The position numbers were made by a program, and so were the translations under genes. Positions 1 through 11,988 of a stretch of 64,000 nucleotides of DNA are shown piece after piece; the stretch's first letter is position 1; each line of letters opens with the position of its first letter. Below the pieces are notes generated by a model. That model had not been told where the DNA came from. It saw only the letters and a program-made list of their open reading frames with translations, and did no database searches. Source of the stretch: Burkholderia sp. (lineage in GTDB: Bacteria > Pseudomonadota > Gammaproteobacteria > Burkholderiales > Burkholderiaceae); NCBI GenBank assembly GCA_040954445.1, contig CP144361.1, positions 1,054,001 through 1,118,000 on the forward strand, read 5' to 3'.

Positions 1-344
1 TGTTGCGATTTTCGGGCCGTTTTTTCCCTGTTTGTCGCGCCGAATTCAACTCTGCACAAGAAATAAGTGCGACTGCACCGTTTTCAAGACCCTACAAGCA
101 ATGCCGCTATTCATTTTTTTCAATCATCGGCGGCAGTCGGTCAGAGGATAGTGGCCCGATGTTCGCGGGAGCGAATCCCCGAATTGCACTCCGTACTTGA
201 CACCCCCAAATTGATGCTTTGCTTGATGCTTGTCTGACGGCTTCGACCGGCGCGGCCCGCGGTGCTTATCATAGAGAGGCCCGCCGGGATGTCAGAGGCA
301 GTAGACAGGTGGCGGGCGAGGTGCCCCCTCTCCGCCGAGGGGCT
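1..344. other. intergenic region downstream of grpE
   Basis: No convincing gene is visible here. A short open frame at 3-200 has no recognisable family. On the minus strand the stretch lies between the grpE stop and whatever lies off the left edge. In Burkholderia-type genomes grpE is usually followed by dnaK, so this is probably the dnaK leader. The heat-shock-like promoter at 61-88 supports that. A short inverted repeat near 323-343 has no T-tract and was not called as a terminator. Confidence 0.5.
61..88 (-). promoter_or_regulatory. candidate sigma-32 (heat shock) promoter, reading off the left edge
   Basis: Read on the minus strand, CTTGAAA (88-82) is followed after 14 nt by CTTATTT (67-61). 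This resembles the RpoH consensus CTTGAAA...CNYATNT. It lies about 260 bp downstream of grpE and points toward the expected dnaK gene. The dnaK gene itself is outside the window, so the target is inferred. Confidence 0.5.
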
Positions 345-899
345 TTACCTCGGCTGCGTGACCGTCACGAGCGCCGGACGCAGCACGCGGTCGGCGATCA
401 TGTAACCCTTCTGCAGCACACTGACGACGGTGTTCGGCTCCTGCTCGGCCACCACCATCGAAATCGCCTGGTGCTGATGCGGATCAAATTTCGCGCCGAC
501 AGGGTCGATCACGTTGACGCGGCCCTTCTCTAGCGCGCTCTGCAGCTGGCGTAGCGTCAGTTCGACGCCTTCGCGGATTTTGGCGATGTCGTCCGACTTG
601 TCGTCGACGGCGGCTTCTAGGCTGTCGAGCACCGGCAGCAGGTGCTCGGCGAAGCCCTCGATAGCGAACTTATGTGCCTTGGCGACGTCGTCCTGTGTGC
701 GTCTGCGCACGTTTTCGGTCTCAGCCTTTGCCCGCAGGAAGCTCTCCTGCAGCTCGGCAACCTTGGCGTGCGCTTCGGCGAGCGCGGCGTCGGCGACCGC
801 TGCCTGCTGCGCATCGCTATCCGGTGCCTGGGCAGCCGCTGCGTCGCGACCAGTCTCGTCGGCCGGTTGACCAGCCGGATTCTCTTGCGTGTTTTCCAT
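345..899 (-). CDS. grpE: nucleotide exchange factor GrpE
   Basis: A 184-residue GrpE, the cytosolic factor that releases ADP from DnaK in the DnaK-DnaJ-GrpE chaperone cycle. The first ~45 residues are an Ala/Gln/Asp-rich low-complexity tail. A long charged helix follows (residues ~45-100, with [14 protein letters not shown]), typical of the GrpE dimer stalk. The C-terminal beta domain (about 120-184) contains [18 protein letters not shown] and the closing [11 protein letters not shown] signature. Length matches Burkholderia GrpE. The start at 899 gives the standard MENTQEN-type beginning. An HP-3 repeat lies about 35-105 bp upstream of the ATG, so the native promoter region may have been altered. 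I saw no clear sigma-32 site there. Confidence 0.97.
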   Translation of the reverse strand: MENTQENPAGQPADETGRDAAAAQAPDSDAQQAAVADAALAEAHAKVAELQESFLRAKAETENVRRRTQDDVAKAHKFAIEGFAEHLLPVLDSLEAAVDDKSDDIAKIREGVELTLRQLQSALEKGRVNVIDPVGAKFDPHQHQAISMVVAEQEPNTVVSVLQKGYMIADRVLRPALVTVTQPR

Positions 900-928
900 A
901 TCGTTGAATTGAATCGCTTCGGGTAAAT

Positions 929-1003
929 TCTCCGTCCCTTGGGACGCTTACTTTTGCATTTAACTTGCGGGATTTGATACTTCGCCCCTTGGGGCGAAGA
1001 ACT
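929..1003 (-). repeat. HP-3 double-hairpin repeat, copy A
   Basis: Two short inverted repeats, CGTCCCTTGGGACG (933-946) and a CCCC-TT-GGGG stem (980-999), flank a conserved AT-rich spacer containing TTTTGCATTTAACTT. In minus orientation it aligns over about 85 nt with the copy at the ihfB 3' end, at roughly 80% identity by eye. It sits directly upstream of grpE. Confidence 0.7.
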
Positions 1004-1345
1004 TGATTGATGACAGCTAGATCAGCGATACCCGCTGCATGACGGGCATGGGTATATATGCACGTATCACTGGACAACAGTGACGTATTTGGGGCTGAAA
1101 ATAATAAGTTCAAGAGGGCTGTGTCCAGGGGTGCGGCACCAAGCAACGGATCAGCCTGGAACCATGCGCGGGTGTCCCCACGCAGCCAATCAGGGCTGGT
1201 TATCGCATCCATTGGAACCGAAACCGCCGGTAACAACGATTACCGCGATCCCGCTGGTGTAGCGGATCCATTTTTCAAATGTGCTATACGTGTGATCAAA
1301 GTACGCGCATCAAGAGGCTAGCCTGATGACGGCTTTCTTGGGCGT
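1004..1345. other. gene-free stretch upstream of grpE
   Basis: No recognisable gene. Open frames of 60-139 codons exist on both strands but match no family I know. The minus-strand frame that runs from here into grpE is out of the grpE frame. It may be degraded coding DNA left by IS-driven deletion. Confidence 0.35.
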
Positions 1346-1386
1346 TATTGATCTATAACTTCAAGATCACAAATTATAAATCAATA
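1346..1386. repeat. PAL-2 palindrome, 41-bp form
   Basis: Begins TATTGATC and ends ATCAATA, with TTCAAGATCACAAATT between. It has the same length and structure as the copy at 13124-13164. It looks like an internal deletion of the 118-bp form that retains most of one arm. Confidence 0.6.
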
Positions 1387-1387
1387 A

Positions 1388-1453
1388 AGGGGGCTGGCCC
1401 CGACTGTTGCGCGTAAACATTATCGGCTCTCACTAGATTTATGCAATAACGCC
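1388..1453 (-). mobile_element. IS-A left-end remnant
   Basis: Only the outer ~65 bp of the IS-A left end remain (GGGGCTGGCCCCGAC, the GCGCGTAAAC stretch and a degenerate terminal repeat ending GCAATAACGCC). The next ~85 bp (1454-1540) before the following IS-A hold no recognisable gene. Confidence 0.6.
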
Positions 1454-1540
1454 GCGCTGTACGGCGCTTGAGATCGCGCCCTTCCGGCGCCGACTTCCAG
1501 AGTCGTGTCCTGGCGCGCAGCTACACTGGCAGCTTGCAGG

Positions 1541-2661
1541 GGCGTTGTTGCATAAATCGAGTGTGAGGATGCAAGAGCATCGACGGGATAATTTCAGGCG
1601 ATACGAACGGATTGCGGGCGAGCGAGGTCCGCCATACGGTTGATGACGCCGACGCGAATGGAGACCTCGGTCGCCTGCGAGTCGATGTGACGCGCCCAGA
1701 GACAGTTGCTGGTGAGGGTCTTGAACCGATATATCGCATTCTCGGCAAGCGATCGCCAGTGGTAGCCACTGTCTTGCTTCCATTCTCGACGACCGTCACG
1801 GGCAAGTGCATCAACCGCGCCATTACGCCACGCCGCACCGGGCATATCCGCTGGCCAATGAACGGCACCCTCGCGTGGCAGAATCGAAGGAATAGCACTG
1901 CGTGCAGCAATGGCCGCATGGCATGGCTTTGTGTCGTAGGCACCATCACCGCCGATGACATCGATTTGTTCTTCGCGTGGAATCTGGTCGAGCAACTTGG
2001 CCAGAGCGTCACCGTCAGCCACATTCTGATTCGTCATTAGCGCGGCATGCACTTGACCCGTATTCGCGTTGAACGGGAGATGGACTTTACGCTACGTGCG
2101 CCGCTGCGAGTAGCCGTGCTGGCGCACCTTCCATTCACCTTCGCCATAAACTTTCAGACCGGTACTGTCGACAACCCGATGGCTCGGTCCGTTGTCGCGG
2201 AGGATCGGCGGTTCGACATCAAGCATTTTTGCCCGGCGACAGAGCGTGGTGTAATTCGGCACCGGCAAGCTCGGGAAGGCCAAATCGCGCAGACTTTGGG
2301 TGAAATCTTGCAGGGCGCGCAACGTCAGTCGATAGACGGTCTTCACGCCAAGTAATGCCTGAATCAGCGTATCGCCGTATAGACACGGGTGACCACGTGT
2401 GGGTATGGCATCGGGTATTCTGGCAAGGACGGCTTCATCTATCCATATTGTTACGTTCCCCGGTTGATCAGGCCTTCATTATAGGCCGCCCAATTCCTGA
2501 CACGGTAGCGTGCCTTCGGCTCACCTTTCTTGTGTATGTCTTTGCGCATTTTCTTGGCAAAAATTAGGCAGTTACTCTGGAATCTGACTTGATAGGAGGC
2601 TGGCCCCGCGACCGTTGCGCGTAAACGTCAACGGATCTCGCTCGATTTATGGAACAACGCC
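1541..2661 (-). mobile_element. IS-A copy with broken transposase
   Basis: A full-length 1,121-bp IS-A between terminal repeats GGCGTTGTTGCATAAATC and its inverse (one mismatch at 2651). The transposase reads in at least two pieces, 2346-2092 and 2052-1594, separated by a stop and frameshift. The N-terminal region is also out of frame. The 9 bp on each side do not match, so the flanks have recombined or diverged since insertion. Its outer end at 2661 cuts hisD. Confidence 0.85.
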
Positions 2662-2676
2662 AATCTTGATAGACAA
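2662..2676 (-). pseudogene. hisD: first five codons of a truncated gene, probably hisD
   Basis: After the hisG stop there is a GGAGG-like site and then TTG TCT ATC AAG ATT, after which the IS-A copy begins. Histidinol dehydrogenase (the usual next gene after hisG in Burkholderia) starts with a similar Met-Ser/Pro-Ile-x-Ile. The remainder of hisD is absent here. The identification rests on gene order and five codons only. Confidence 0.4.
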
Positions 2677-2719
2677 GATGCCTCCATTCTAGTGATGCGC
2701 CGGTAGCTCTTCGCGGCAG

Positions 2720-3376
2720 TCAGGCCCGGTCTTGTTTGGACGCACATTCGAGCGCGCCGAGGATCGGCTTGAGCGCGGCGCGCTTTAACTTCAGCGCAGC
2801 TTGGTTCACGACGAGGCGAGAGGAGATCGGTATGATCTCCTCCACCTCAACTAGATTGTTCGCCTTGAGCGTGTTGCCCGAGCTGATCAGGTCAACGATC
2901 GCGTCGGACAGGCCGACCAGTGGTGCCAGCTCCATGGAGCCGTACAGCTTGATCAGGTCGACGTGCACGCCCTTGGCGGCGAAGTGCTCGCGCGCGGTGG
3001 CAACATACTTGGTGGCCACCCGCAGTCGCGCGCCTTGGCGTACCGCGTTGGCGTAGTCGAAACCAACCTGCACCGCCACTGACATTCGGCAGCGCGCGAT
3101 GCCCAGGTCGATCGGCTGATACAGCCCGCCGCCGCCATGCTCAATCAGCACGTCCTTGCCGGCCACACCGAAATCCGCCGCGCCGTATTCAACATAGGTG
3201 GGCACGTCGGTGGCACGCACGATGATCACGCATACGTTCGGATCGTTGGTCGGCAGGATCAGCTTGCGCGACGATGCTGGATCCTCGGCGACCTGAATGC
3301 CCGCGGTCGCCAGCAGCGGCCTGGTTTCCTCGAAGATACGTCCTTTTGAGAGCGCGAGGGTTAGGGGTGCAGTCAT
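2720..3376 (-). CDS. hisG: ATP phosphoribosyltransferase, short-form catalytic subunit HisG
   Basis: Catalyses the first step of histidine synthesis, ATP + PRPP to phosphoribosyl-ATP, in the cytosol. The 218-residue length is the short HisG form, which lacks the C-terminal regulatory domain and needs HisZ. Motifs include [12 protein letters not shown] near the N-terminus, [14 protein letters not shown], and [16 protein letters not shown] in the PRPP-binding half. I chose the ATG at 3376 because it gives the standard [13 protein letters not shown] start. The frame stays open upstream through the adjacent IS-A to 4018, which would give a 432-residue transposase-HisG fusion. An IS-A ends 49 bp upstream, so the native promoter or operon leader is gone, and hisD is cut off downstream. 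Confidence 0.96.
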   Translation of the reverse strand: MTAPLTLALSKGRIFEETRPLLATAGIQVAEDPASSRKLILPTNDPNVCVIIVRATDVPTYVEYGAADFGVAGKDVLIEHGGGGLYQPIDLGIARCRMSVAVQVGFDYANAVRQGARLRVATKYVATAREHFAAKGVHVDLIKLYGSMELAPLVGLSDAIVDLISSGNTLKANNLVEVEEIIPISSRLVVNQAALKLKRAALKPILGALECASKQDRA

Positions 3377-3425
3377 ACTGGGACTCCCGGTGAGTCGGCA
3401 TACGTCGGCGCCTACAGCATGTAGC

Positions 3426-4545
3426 GGCGTTGTTGCATAAATCGAACGTGAGGACGCCATGGCATCGGACGGGCATAATTCAGGCGATACGAACGGATTG
3501 CGGACGAGCGAGGTCCGCCATGCGGTTGATGACGCCGCCGCGCAGGCGACCTCGGTCGCCTGCGCGGCGATGTGACGCGCCCAGAGACAGTGGCCGGTGA
3601 GGGTCTTGAACCGATACATCGCATTCTCGGCAAGAGGTCGCCGGTGGTAGCCACTGTCTTGCTTCCATTCTCGACGACCGTTACAGGTAATTGCATCAAC
3701 TGCGCCATTACGCCACGCTGCACCGGGCATCTCCGCTGGCCAATGAGCGGCACCCTCGCGTGGCGGAATCAAAGGAATAGCACTGCGTGCAGCAATAGCC
3801 GCATGGCATGGCTGGATGTCGTAGGCACCGTCACCGCCGATGACCTCGATTTGTTCTTCGCGTGGAATCTGGTCGAGCAACTTGGCCAGAGCGTCACCGT
3901 CAGCCACATTCTGATTCGTCATTAGCGCGGCATGCACTTGACCCGTATTCGCGTTGAGCGCGAGATGGACTACGCCACGTGCGCCGCTTCGAGTAGCCGT
4001 GCTGGCGGCACCTTCCACTCACCTGCGCCATAGACCTTCAGACCCGTGCTGTCGACAACCAGATGGATCGGTTCGTTGTCGAGAAGGATCGGCAGTTCGA
4101 CATCAAGCGTTTTGTCCGGCGACAGAACGTGGTGTAATTCGGCACCGGCAAGCCCGAGAGGGCCAGATCCGCGCAGACTTTGGGTGAAACCTTGCAGGGC
4201 GCGCAATGTTAGTCGATAGATGGTCTTCACGCCAAATAATGCCTGAATCAGCGTATCGCTGTATAGACACGGGCGACCACGTGTGGGTATGGCGTCGGGT
4301 ATTCTGGCAAGGACGGCTTCATTTATCTATGTCATCATGTTTCCACGGTTGATCAGACCTTCATTATAGGCCGCTCAATTCCTGACACGGTAGCGTGCCT
4401 TCGGCTCACCTGTCTTGTGTATGTCCGTGCGCATTTTCTTGGCAAAATTAAGCAGTTACTCTGGAATCTGACTTGATAGGGGGCTGGCTCCTCGAGCGTT
4501 GCGCGTAAACGTCAACGGATCTCGCTCGATTTATGCAAAAACGCC
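3426..4545 (-). mobile_element. IS-A copy with broken transposase, upstream of hisG
   Basis: 1,120 bp between degenerate terminal repeats. The transposase is split among frames, for example 4230-3970 for the N-terminal half. The distal half lies in the 4018-2720 frame, which has lost its stop and runs out through the IS end into hisG. No matching 9-bp flanks. Confidence 0.85.
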
Positions 4546-4725
4546 CAAGAAAATTAGCAAAGACATACGAAAGACATGTGAGCCGAAGGCACGCTTCCGT
4601 GTGGCGTTATTGCATAAATCGAGCGCGAGGACGCAACGGCATCGACGGGCGTATTGATTACGAATTGCTGATTAATATCAAGTGAGATTCCAGAGTAACT
4701 GGGCGTTGTTGAGGCGCACGCGCTA
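4546..4725 (+). mobile_element. mosaic of IS-A and PAL-2 fragments
   Basis: In order: a piece of IS-A around the transposase start (ACATACGAAAGACATGTGAG), a right-end terminal repeat with GAGCGCGAGGACGCAA (4607-4650), a PAL-2-like TATTGATTACGAATT, and another IS-A left-end scrap with GGCGTTGTTG. All are too short to code. Confidence 0.55.
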
Positions 4726-4781
4726 GAATCAAAGGGCTCTTACTCCGCGACGAGCGGCCCACGAAGAACCGAAGAGACGCT

Positions 4782-5984
4782 ATGAACGCATTAGAACACC
4801 AACTTGATTACCCGTTCGCTGACACGCTGCCTGCCGCGGGCGGGTTCCTAGAGGTCGTGCCGGGCGTGCGCTGGCTGCGCATGCCGCTGCCGTTTTCGCT
4901 CGATCACATCAATGTGTGGCTACTGCGTGACGAGATTGATGGCCAGGCGGGCTGGACCGTGATCGACTGCGGGATTTCATCGGACGAGATTCGCCGCCAT
5001 TGGGAGCACGTGTTCGACACGCACCTCGATGGCCTGCCAGTACTACGCGTTCTGGTCACGCATTGCCATCCCGACCACTTCGGGCTTGCGAATTGGATCT
5101 GCGAGGGTGGCGAGCGCCGGCGCTGGCAGGTTCGACTGTGGATGACGCTCGGGGAATTCATGTTCGGCCAAGTGATGGCGACCGGCAATAGCGCGAACAT
5201 AGGTGGTGCCGCCGCGGTCGAGCACTTCGCGCGCCACGGCCTGGCCGACCAAGCCCAACTCGACAAGCTGCGCAACCGGAACAGCTACTACTCGGATCTG
5301 GTGCCCACCGTGCCGGCGCGATACCGTCGGCTGCGCGAAGGCGACACGATCATGATCGGCACGCGCCGCTGGCAGATAGTGACGGGCTTCGGCCATTCTC
5401 CCGAACATTGCGCGCTGCATTGCCCCGCCGAGGCACTGCTTATCTCCGGCGACATGGTGCTGCCACGCATCTCGACCAATGTCTCAGTGTTCGATCTCGA
5501 GCCGGAGGCGAACCTGCTCCAGCTTTATCTCGACTCGATCGGTCGTTACGAGACGATGGCTGCCGCTACTTTAGCGCTGCCCTCACACGGCAAGCCGTTC
5601 CGCGGCGTACGCACGCGCATCGGGCAGTTGCGCGAGCATCATGCGGCGCGGCTCGACGAGGTGCGCCAACTATGCGCCGAACGACCGGCCAGCGCCGCCG
5701 ACGTAGTACCGATTATGTTCCGCCGCCGCGAACTGGACGTGCATCAGCTGACCTTCGCACTCGGCGAGGCGATCGCGCATCTGCACTTGCTCTGGTATAT
5801 GGGCGAGCTGCGGCGCGAGGTGGATCAGACGGGCGTATTCCGTTTTCGGTCAGTGCGAGAGGCTGTAGCACGCGACCGGGTGCCAGCTCGCTCCACTACA
5901 TTACATGCCTCGTCGAGAACAGGGCGGGATCTTCTTCGTCCGTCGAAACGACCGGAATCGCTTTCAGACGCTCGCCGCCTTTAG
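4782..5984 (+). CDS. MBL-fold metallo-hydrolase with C-terminal winged-helix-like domain
   Basis: A 400-residue metallo-beta-lactamase-fold protein. The zinc-binding motif THCHPDHFG lies near residue 90. Further ligands are expected in GFGHSPEHC (about 205), SGDMVLP (about 222) and LPSHGKPF (about 267). After residue ~275 comes an all-helical region of the kind that follows the MBL domain in BaeB/LACTB2-like hydrolases. The substrate cannot be told from sequence; thioester or glutathione-thiol ester hydrolysis is common in relatives. The start at 4782 follows GAAGAGACGCT. The last ~30 residues are rich in Arg/Ser and overlap a plausible opposite-strand gene end, so the natural C-terminus may have been extended by mutation. 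Confidence 0.85.
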   Translation: MNALEHQLDYPFADTLPAAGGFLEVVPGVRWLRMPLPFSLDHINVWLLRDEIDGQAGWTVIDCGISSDEIRRHWEHVFDTHLDGLPVLRVLVTHCHPDHFGLANWICEGGERRRWQVRLWMTLGEFMFGQVMATGNSANIGGAAAVEHFARHGLADQAQLDKLRNRNSYYSDLVPTVPARYRRLREGDTIMIGTRRWQIVTGFGHSPEHCALHCPAEALLISGDMVLPRISTNVSVFDLEPEANLLQLYLDSIGRYETMAAATLALPSHGKPFRGVRTRIGQLREHHAARLDEVRQLCAERPASAADVVPIMFRRRELDVHQLTFALGEAIAHLHLLWYMGELRREVDQTGVFRFRSVREAVARDRVPARSTTLHASSRTGRDLLRPSKRPESLSDARRL

Positions 5985-6014
5985 GATCGGGGGTCAGCCC
6001 GCATCCGTCGCGCG
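5896..6014 (-). pseudogene. possible C-terminal remnant of an unrecognised gene
   Basis: On the minus strand about 39 codons read RDGCGLTPDPKGG...PVVSTDEEDP and end at a stop at 5896. The composition looks like real coding sequence, and the piece is convergent with the MBL gene. I do not recognise the family. The upstream part is cut off by an IS30-like end. Confidence 0.3.
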
Positions 6015-6028
6015 AATAAAAGAGTGGT

Positions 6029-6122
6029 TGCAAGAGTGAAGTCCAACATACCGCTGCTTATTGATCAGTAATACGTTATTTTGAATAAACCTACATAGCG
6101 AATCGGTTTATGCAACAACGCC
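6029..6122. mobile_element. IS30-like end, PAL-2-like and IS-A end scraps
   Basis: GTTGCAAGAGTGAAGTCCAA (6029-6048) resembles the IS30-type end seen at 19500 and 44776. It is followed by TTATTGATCAGTAATACG, reminiscent of PAL-2, and then an IS-A terminal repeat, TTTATGCAACAACGCC (6107-6122), directly against the clpB stop. Confidence 0.45.
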
Positions 6123-6124
6123 CC

Positions 6125-8713
<2,589 letters not shown>

Positions 8714-8743
8714 GAAGAGACCTCTAATTTTCGCATAGTTCCA

Positions 8744-8771
8744 ACATGAGGCTGCTTTCCGGAGTTTCAAG
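8744..8771 (-). promoter_or_regulatory. sigma-32 promoter of clpB
   Basis: On the minus strand CTTGAAA (8771-8765), a 13-nt spacer, then CCTCATGT (8751-8744). This is close to the heat-shock consensus CTTGAAA-N13-CCCCATNT. An IS-A begins 33 bp further upstream at 8804, so the insertion just spared the promoter. Confidence 0.7.
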
Positions 8772-8803
8772 CGCCAGCTAGGCAAGATCTGTGTCTTGCG
8801 TTG

Positions 8804-9942
8804 GGCGTTGTTGCACATAAATCGAGCGTGAAAACGCCATGGCATCGACGGGCATAATTTCAGGCGATACGAACGGATTGCGGACGAGCGAGGTCCGCCA
8901 TAGGGGGGTGATGACGCCGACGCGAACGGAGACCTCGGTCTCGCCTGCGAGTCGATGTGACGCGCTCAGAGACAGTTGCCGGTGAGGGTCTTGAACCGGA
9001 TACATCGCATTCTCGGCAAGCGATCGCCGGTGATAGCCACTTTCTTGCTTCCATTCTCGACGACCGTCACGGGCAATTGCATCAACCGCGCCATTACGCC
9101 ACGCCGCACCGGGCATATCCGCTGGCCAATGAACAGCACCCTCGCGTTGCGGAATCGAAGCAATAGCACTGCGTGCAGCAATGGCCGCATGGCATGGCTT
9201 GGCTTGGTGTCGTAGGCACCATCACCGCCGATGACATCGATTTGTTCTTCGCGTGGAATCTGGTCGAGCAACTTGGCCAGAGCGTCACCGTCAGCCACAT
9301 TCTGATTCGTCATGAGCGCGGCATGCACTTGACCCGTATTCGCGTTGAGCGCGAGATGGACTTTACGCCACGTGCGCCGCTTCGAGTAGCCGTGCTGGCG
9401 CACCTTCCATTCACCTTCTCCATAGACCTTCAGACCGGTGCTGTCGACAACCAGATGGATCGGTTCATTGTCACGAAGGATCGGCAGTTCGACATCAAGC
9501 GTTTTTGCCCGGCGACAGAGCGTGGTGTAATTCGACACCGGCAAGCTCGGGAAGGCCAGATCGCGCAGACTGTGGGTGAAACCTTGCAGGGCGCGCAACG
9601 TCAGTCGATAGACGGTCTTCACGCCAAGTAATGCCTGAATCAGCGTATCGCCGTATAGACACGGGCGGCCACGTGCGGGTATGGCATCGGGTATTCTGGC
9701 AAGGACGGCTTCATCTATCCATATTGTCACGTTCCCCCCGGTTGATCAGGCCTTCATTATAGGCCGCCCAATTCCTGACACGGTAGCGTGCGCCTTCGGC
9801 TCACCTTTCTTGTGTATGTCCTTGCGCATCTTCTTGGCAAAAATTAGTCTAGATTACTCTAGAATCTGACTTGATAGGAGGCTGGACGGCGAGCGTTGCG
9901 CGTAAACGTCAACGGATCTCGCTCGATTTATGCAACAACGCC
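8804..9942 (-). mobile_element. IS-A copy with frameshifted transposase
   Basis: 1,139 bp including small indels. The largest piece of transposase is 9730-8966 (254 residues), starting near MTIWIDEAV and going out of frame before the YREK motif. Small insertions near 8900 and 9735 break both ends of the frame. No matching flanking duplication. Confidence 0.85.
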
Positions 9943-9958
9943 GTCGCTAGCGCGGCGC

Positions 9959-11041
9959 TCAGTTCGCCACCGGCCCCGGCGCATGCGCGTACTTCACCGA
10001 TTCAACCGCGGTTTCCGCCTGGATTTGCTCCGCCGACCCGGTACGCATCCCCAGCCGCACCAGCAGCTCGCGATCCTCCTGCACTGACCGGTTGCTAGTG
10101 GTCAGCAGTTGATCGCCATAAAACATCGAATTGCCCCCGGCCAGGAAGCACAGCGTCTGTATCGAGTCGTCCAGCTGCTCGCGTCCGGCTGACAGCCGCA
10201 CCATCGCCTTCGGCATGGTGATGCGCGCAACCGCGATGGTGCGCACAAACTCGAACGGGTCGAGCGGCTCGCTGCATTCCAGCGGCGTGCCTTTAATTGC
10301 CACCAGGTTATTGATCGGCACCGATTCCGGATACGGCTGCATGTTAGCGAGCTGAGTGATCAGGCCGGCGCGCGCGCGGCGCGATTCGCCCATGCCGATG
10401 ATACCGCCGCAGCAGATGTTGATACCCGCGACACGCGCGCGAGCGAGCGTGTCGCGACGGTCCTGGTAGGTGCGCGTCGAAATCACTTGGCTGTAGAACT
10501 CAGGCGAGGTGTCGAGGTTGTGGTTGTAGTAATCAAGGCCGGCTTCCGAAAGCGCCTGCGCCTGTTCGTCTTCTAGCATGCCTAGTGTCATGCAGGTCTC
10601 CAGACCCATTTCCTTCACGCCGCGGATCATTTCGGTGAGCGGCTCGATATGGCGTTCCTTCGGACCGCGCCAGGCGGCGCCCATGCAGAAGCGTGTCGCG
10701 CCGTTGGCCTTGGCCATACGTGCTGCGTCGAGCACCGCGCTCACGTCCATCAGCTTGCTGGCTTGCAGCTCAGTCTCGTGATGCGAGGACTGCGAGCAGT
10801 AGCCGCAATCCTCCTCGCAGCCGCCGGTTTTGATTGAAAGCAGGGTGGAGAGCTGGATTGCGTTGGCATCGAAGTGCTCGCGATGCACCTGCTGGGCACG
10901 GAATAGTAGATCGTTGAAGGGTAGTTCATAGAGCTTGACGACAGCGGTGACGTGCCAGCGCGGCGATACCGGCACGGCCACGGGAAAGGCTGTGGGTACA
11001 ATTCCCGTTTCGGTGCTCACAATTTTGGCTTGGATCATCAT
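9959..11041 (-). CDS. bioB: biotin synthase BioB
   Basis: Radical-SAM enzyme that inserts sulfur into dethiobiotin to make biotin. The 360-residue protein has the 4Fe-4S motif CEEDCGYC with Cys75, Cys79 and Cys82. Candidate 2Fe-2S cysteine sites follow in [18 protein letters not shown] and GINICCGG, and conserved [12 protein letters not shown] and [13 protein letters not shown] segments are present. It ends with an unusual ~25-residue tail. Two adjacent ATGs at 11041 and 11038 are possible; many relatives start about 25 residues later. It lies 40 bp downstream of the bioD pseudogene, the remains of a bioAFDB-type operon. All key residues look intact even though the enzyme's substrate supplier, bioD, is destroyed. 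Confidence 0.96.
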   Translation of the reverse strand: MMIQAKIVSTETGIVPTAFPVAVPVSPRWHVTAVVKLYELPFNDLLFRAQQVHREHFDANAIQLSTLLSIKTGGCEEDCGYCSQSSHHETELQASKLMDVSAVLDAARMAKANGATRFCMGAAWRGPKERHIEPLTEMIRGVKEMGLETCMTLGMLEDEQAQALSEAGLDYYNHNLDTSPEFYSQVISTRTYQDRRDTLARARVAGINICCGGIIGMGESRRARAGLITQLANMQPYPESVPINNLVAIKGTPLECSEPLDPFEFVRTIAVARITMPKAMVRLSAGREQLDDSIQTLCFLAGGNSMFYGDQLLTTSNRSVQEDRELLVRLGMRTGSAEQIQAETAVESVKYAHAPGPVAN

Positions 11042-11081
11042 GGTTATGTCCTAGGTAAGGTCGGGGATCATCGGTTGTCGG

Positions 11082-11942
11082 TTAGGGGCGCACGGTGTTC
11101 GCGTTGCGAAGCGCTGTCAGCAGCCGTGCGATGTCGAGTGCCGCTGCGTCTTTCTCTGCCCGCGGCGGCATCATGTGGGGGATTTCACCGATGAGTGGCG
11201 CATATCGTGTTTGCGCGCGAGCCATTGCATGACGGTGGCGAGGTTCTCGTCCGCGTAGAACATGGCGAGGGCGACGTGGTTGGCTACCCAGCCGGCGATG
11301 CGCAATCCGCGCGCGGCGATCGCGCATCGGTCGTCAGTAGAGCGTGGTTGATGCAGCCGAGCCGAACGCCGACTACTAGCACCACTGGTAACGTCAGCGC
11401 CACCGCCAGGTGGGCCTTGTCGAGCGTGTCGTCGAGCGGCACGAAAAAGCCACACACCTTCGACGACCACCACCTCGGCGGCGCAGCCGCGCAGGCTTGT
11501 GCATGCGAGGCTAGGATGGGGTCGATCTCGAGCTGCAGGCCCTCTTGCGCGGCCACGATATGCGGCGCGGCGGGAACCTTCATCATGAGAGGGGCGTTGT
11601 TGCATAAATCGAGTGTGAGGACGAAATGGAACGGATTGCGGACCTCGCTCGTCCGAATCCGTTCATATCGCCTGAAATTATTGATCCGAAATTCGTGATC
11701 AATATGCCCGTCGATGCCATTGCATCCTCGCGCTTGATTTATGCAACAACGCCCATGAGAGGCGTGCGGATCGCGGGCAGCAGCGCGACGTTGGCGGGGT
11801 CGCGCCGAGCTGGTCGGTATCCTCGTTGTACAGTAGCCCTCGCGTTTCTTGATGCCGGTTGCGATCGGCTGTATCGCTGCGGCGCGCAGGCCGTACCTCG
11901 TGAAGCCGCACAGCAATGTGACCGACACGAAGGTCTTGGCGA
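11082..11942 (-). pseudogene. bioD: bioD (dethiobiotin synthetase) pseudogene
   Basis: Pieces of BioD are found in three frames. KTFVSVTLLCGF (the P-loop end) is near 11940, a middle section with [11 protein letters not shown] and [17 protein letters not shown] is at about 11590-11320, and the end, LDIARLLTALR, stops at 11082. The start, including the GTDTEIGK-type P-loop, is cut by IS-A sequence at 11943. Several frameshifts occur and a MITE-1 (11593-11753) interrupts the centre. It cannot make an active enzyme. Confidence 0.92.
11593..11753 (+). mobile_element. MITE-1, 161 bp, inserted in bioD
   Basis: Terminal repeats GGCGTTGTTGCATAAATC in inverted orientation bound two arms of IS-A right-end sequence, with a PAL-2 26-mer in one arm. 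It is flanked by a perfect 9-bp direct repeat CATGAGAGG (11584-11592 and 11754-11762), which shows that it transposed as a unit. Confidence 0.9.
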
Positions 11943-11988
11943 GGCGTTGTCGCATAAATCGAACGTGAAGACGCAATGGTATCAACGG
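11943..11988 (+). mobile_element. IS-A/MITE-1 right-end remnant
   Basis: GGCGTTGTCGCATAAATC followed by GAACGTGAAGACGCAATGG. This is the target into which the next IS-A inserted; the sequence resumes after that element at 13112. Confidence 0.6.

Noticed and set aside
323..343. Terminator after grpE
   Set aside because: The inverted repeat is short and has no T-tract on either strand.
900..1060. Sigma-32 promoter for grpE
   Set aside because: No CTTGAA/CCCAT-type pair with proper spacing was found; the region is an HP-3 repeat.
817..1236. 139-codon frame overlapping the grpE start
   Set aside because: Overlaps grpE in another frame and crosses an HP-3 repeat; matches no known family.
1594..2040. 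Many 100-170 codon frames opposite or shifted to IS-A transposase (for example proteins with [16 protein letters not shown] or [19 protein letters not shown])
   Set aside because: They recur only because IS-A recurs; they are antisense or frame-shifted shadows of the transposase.
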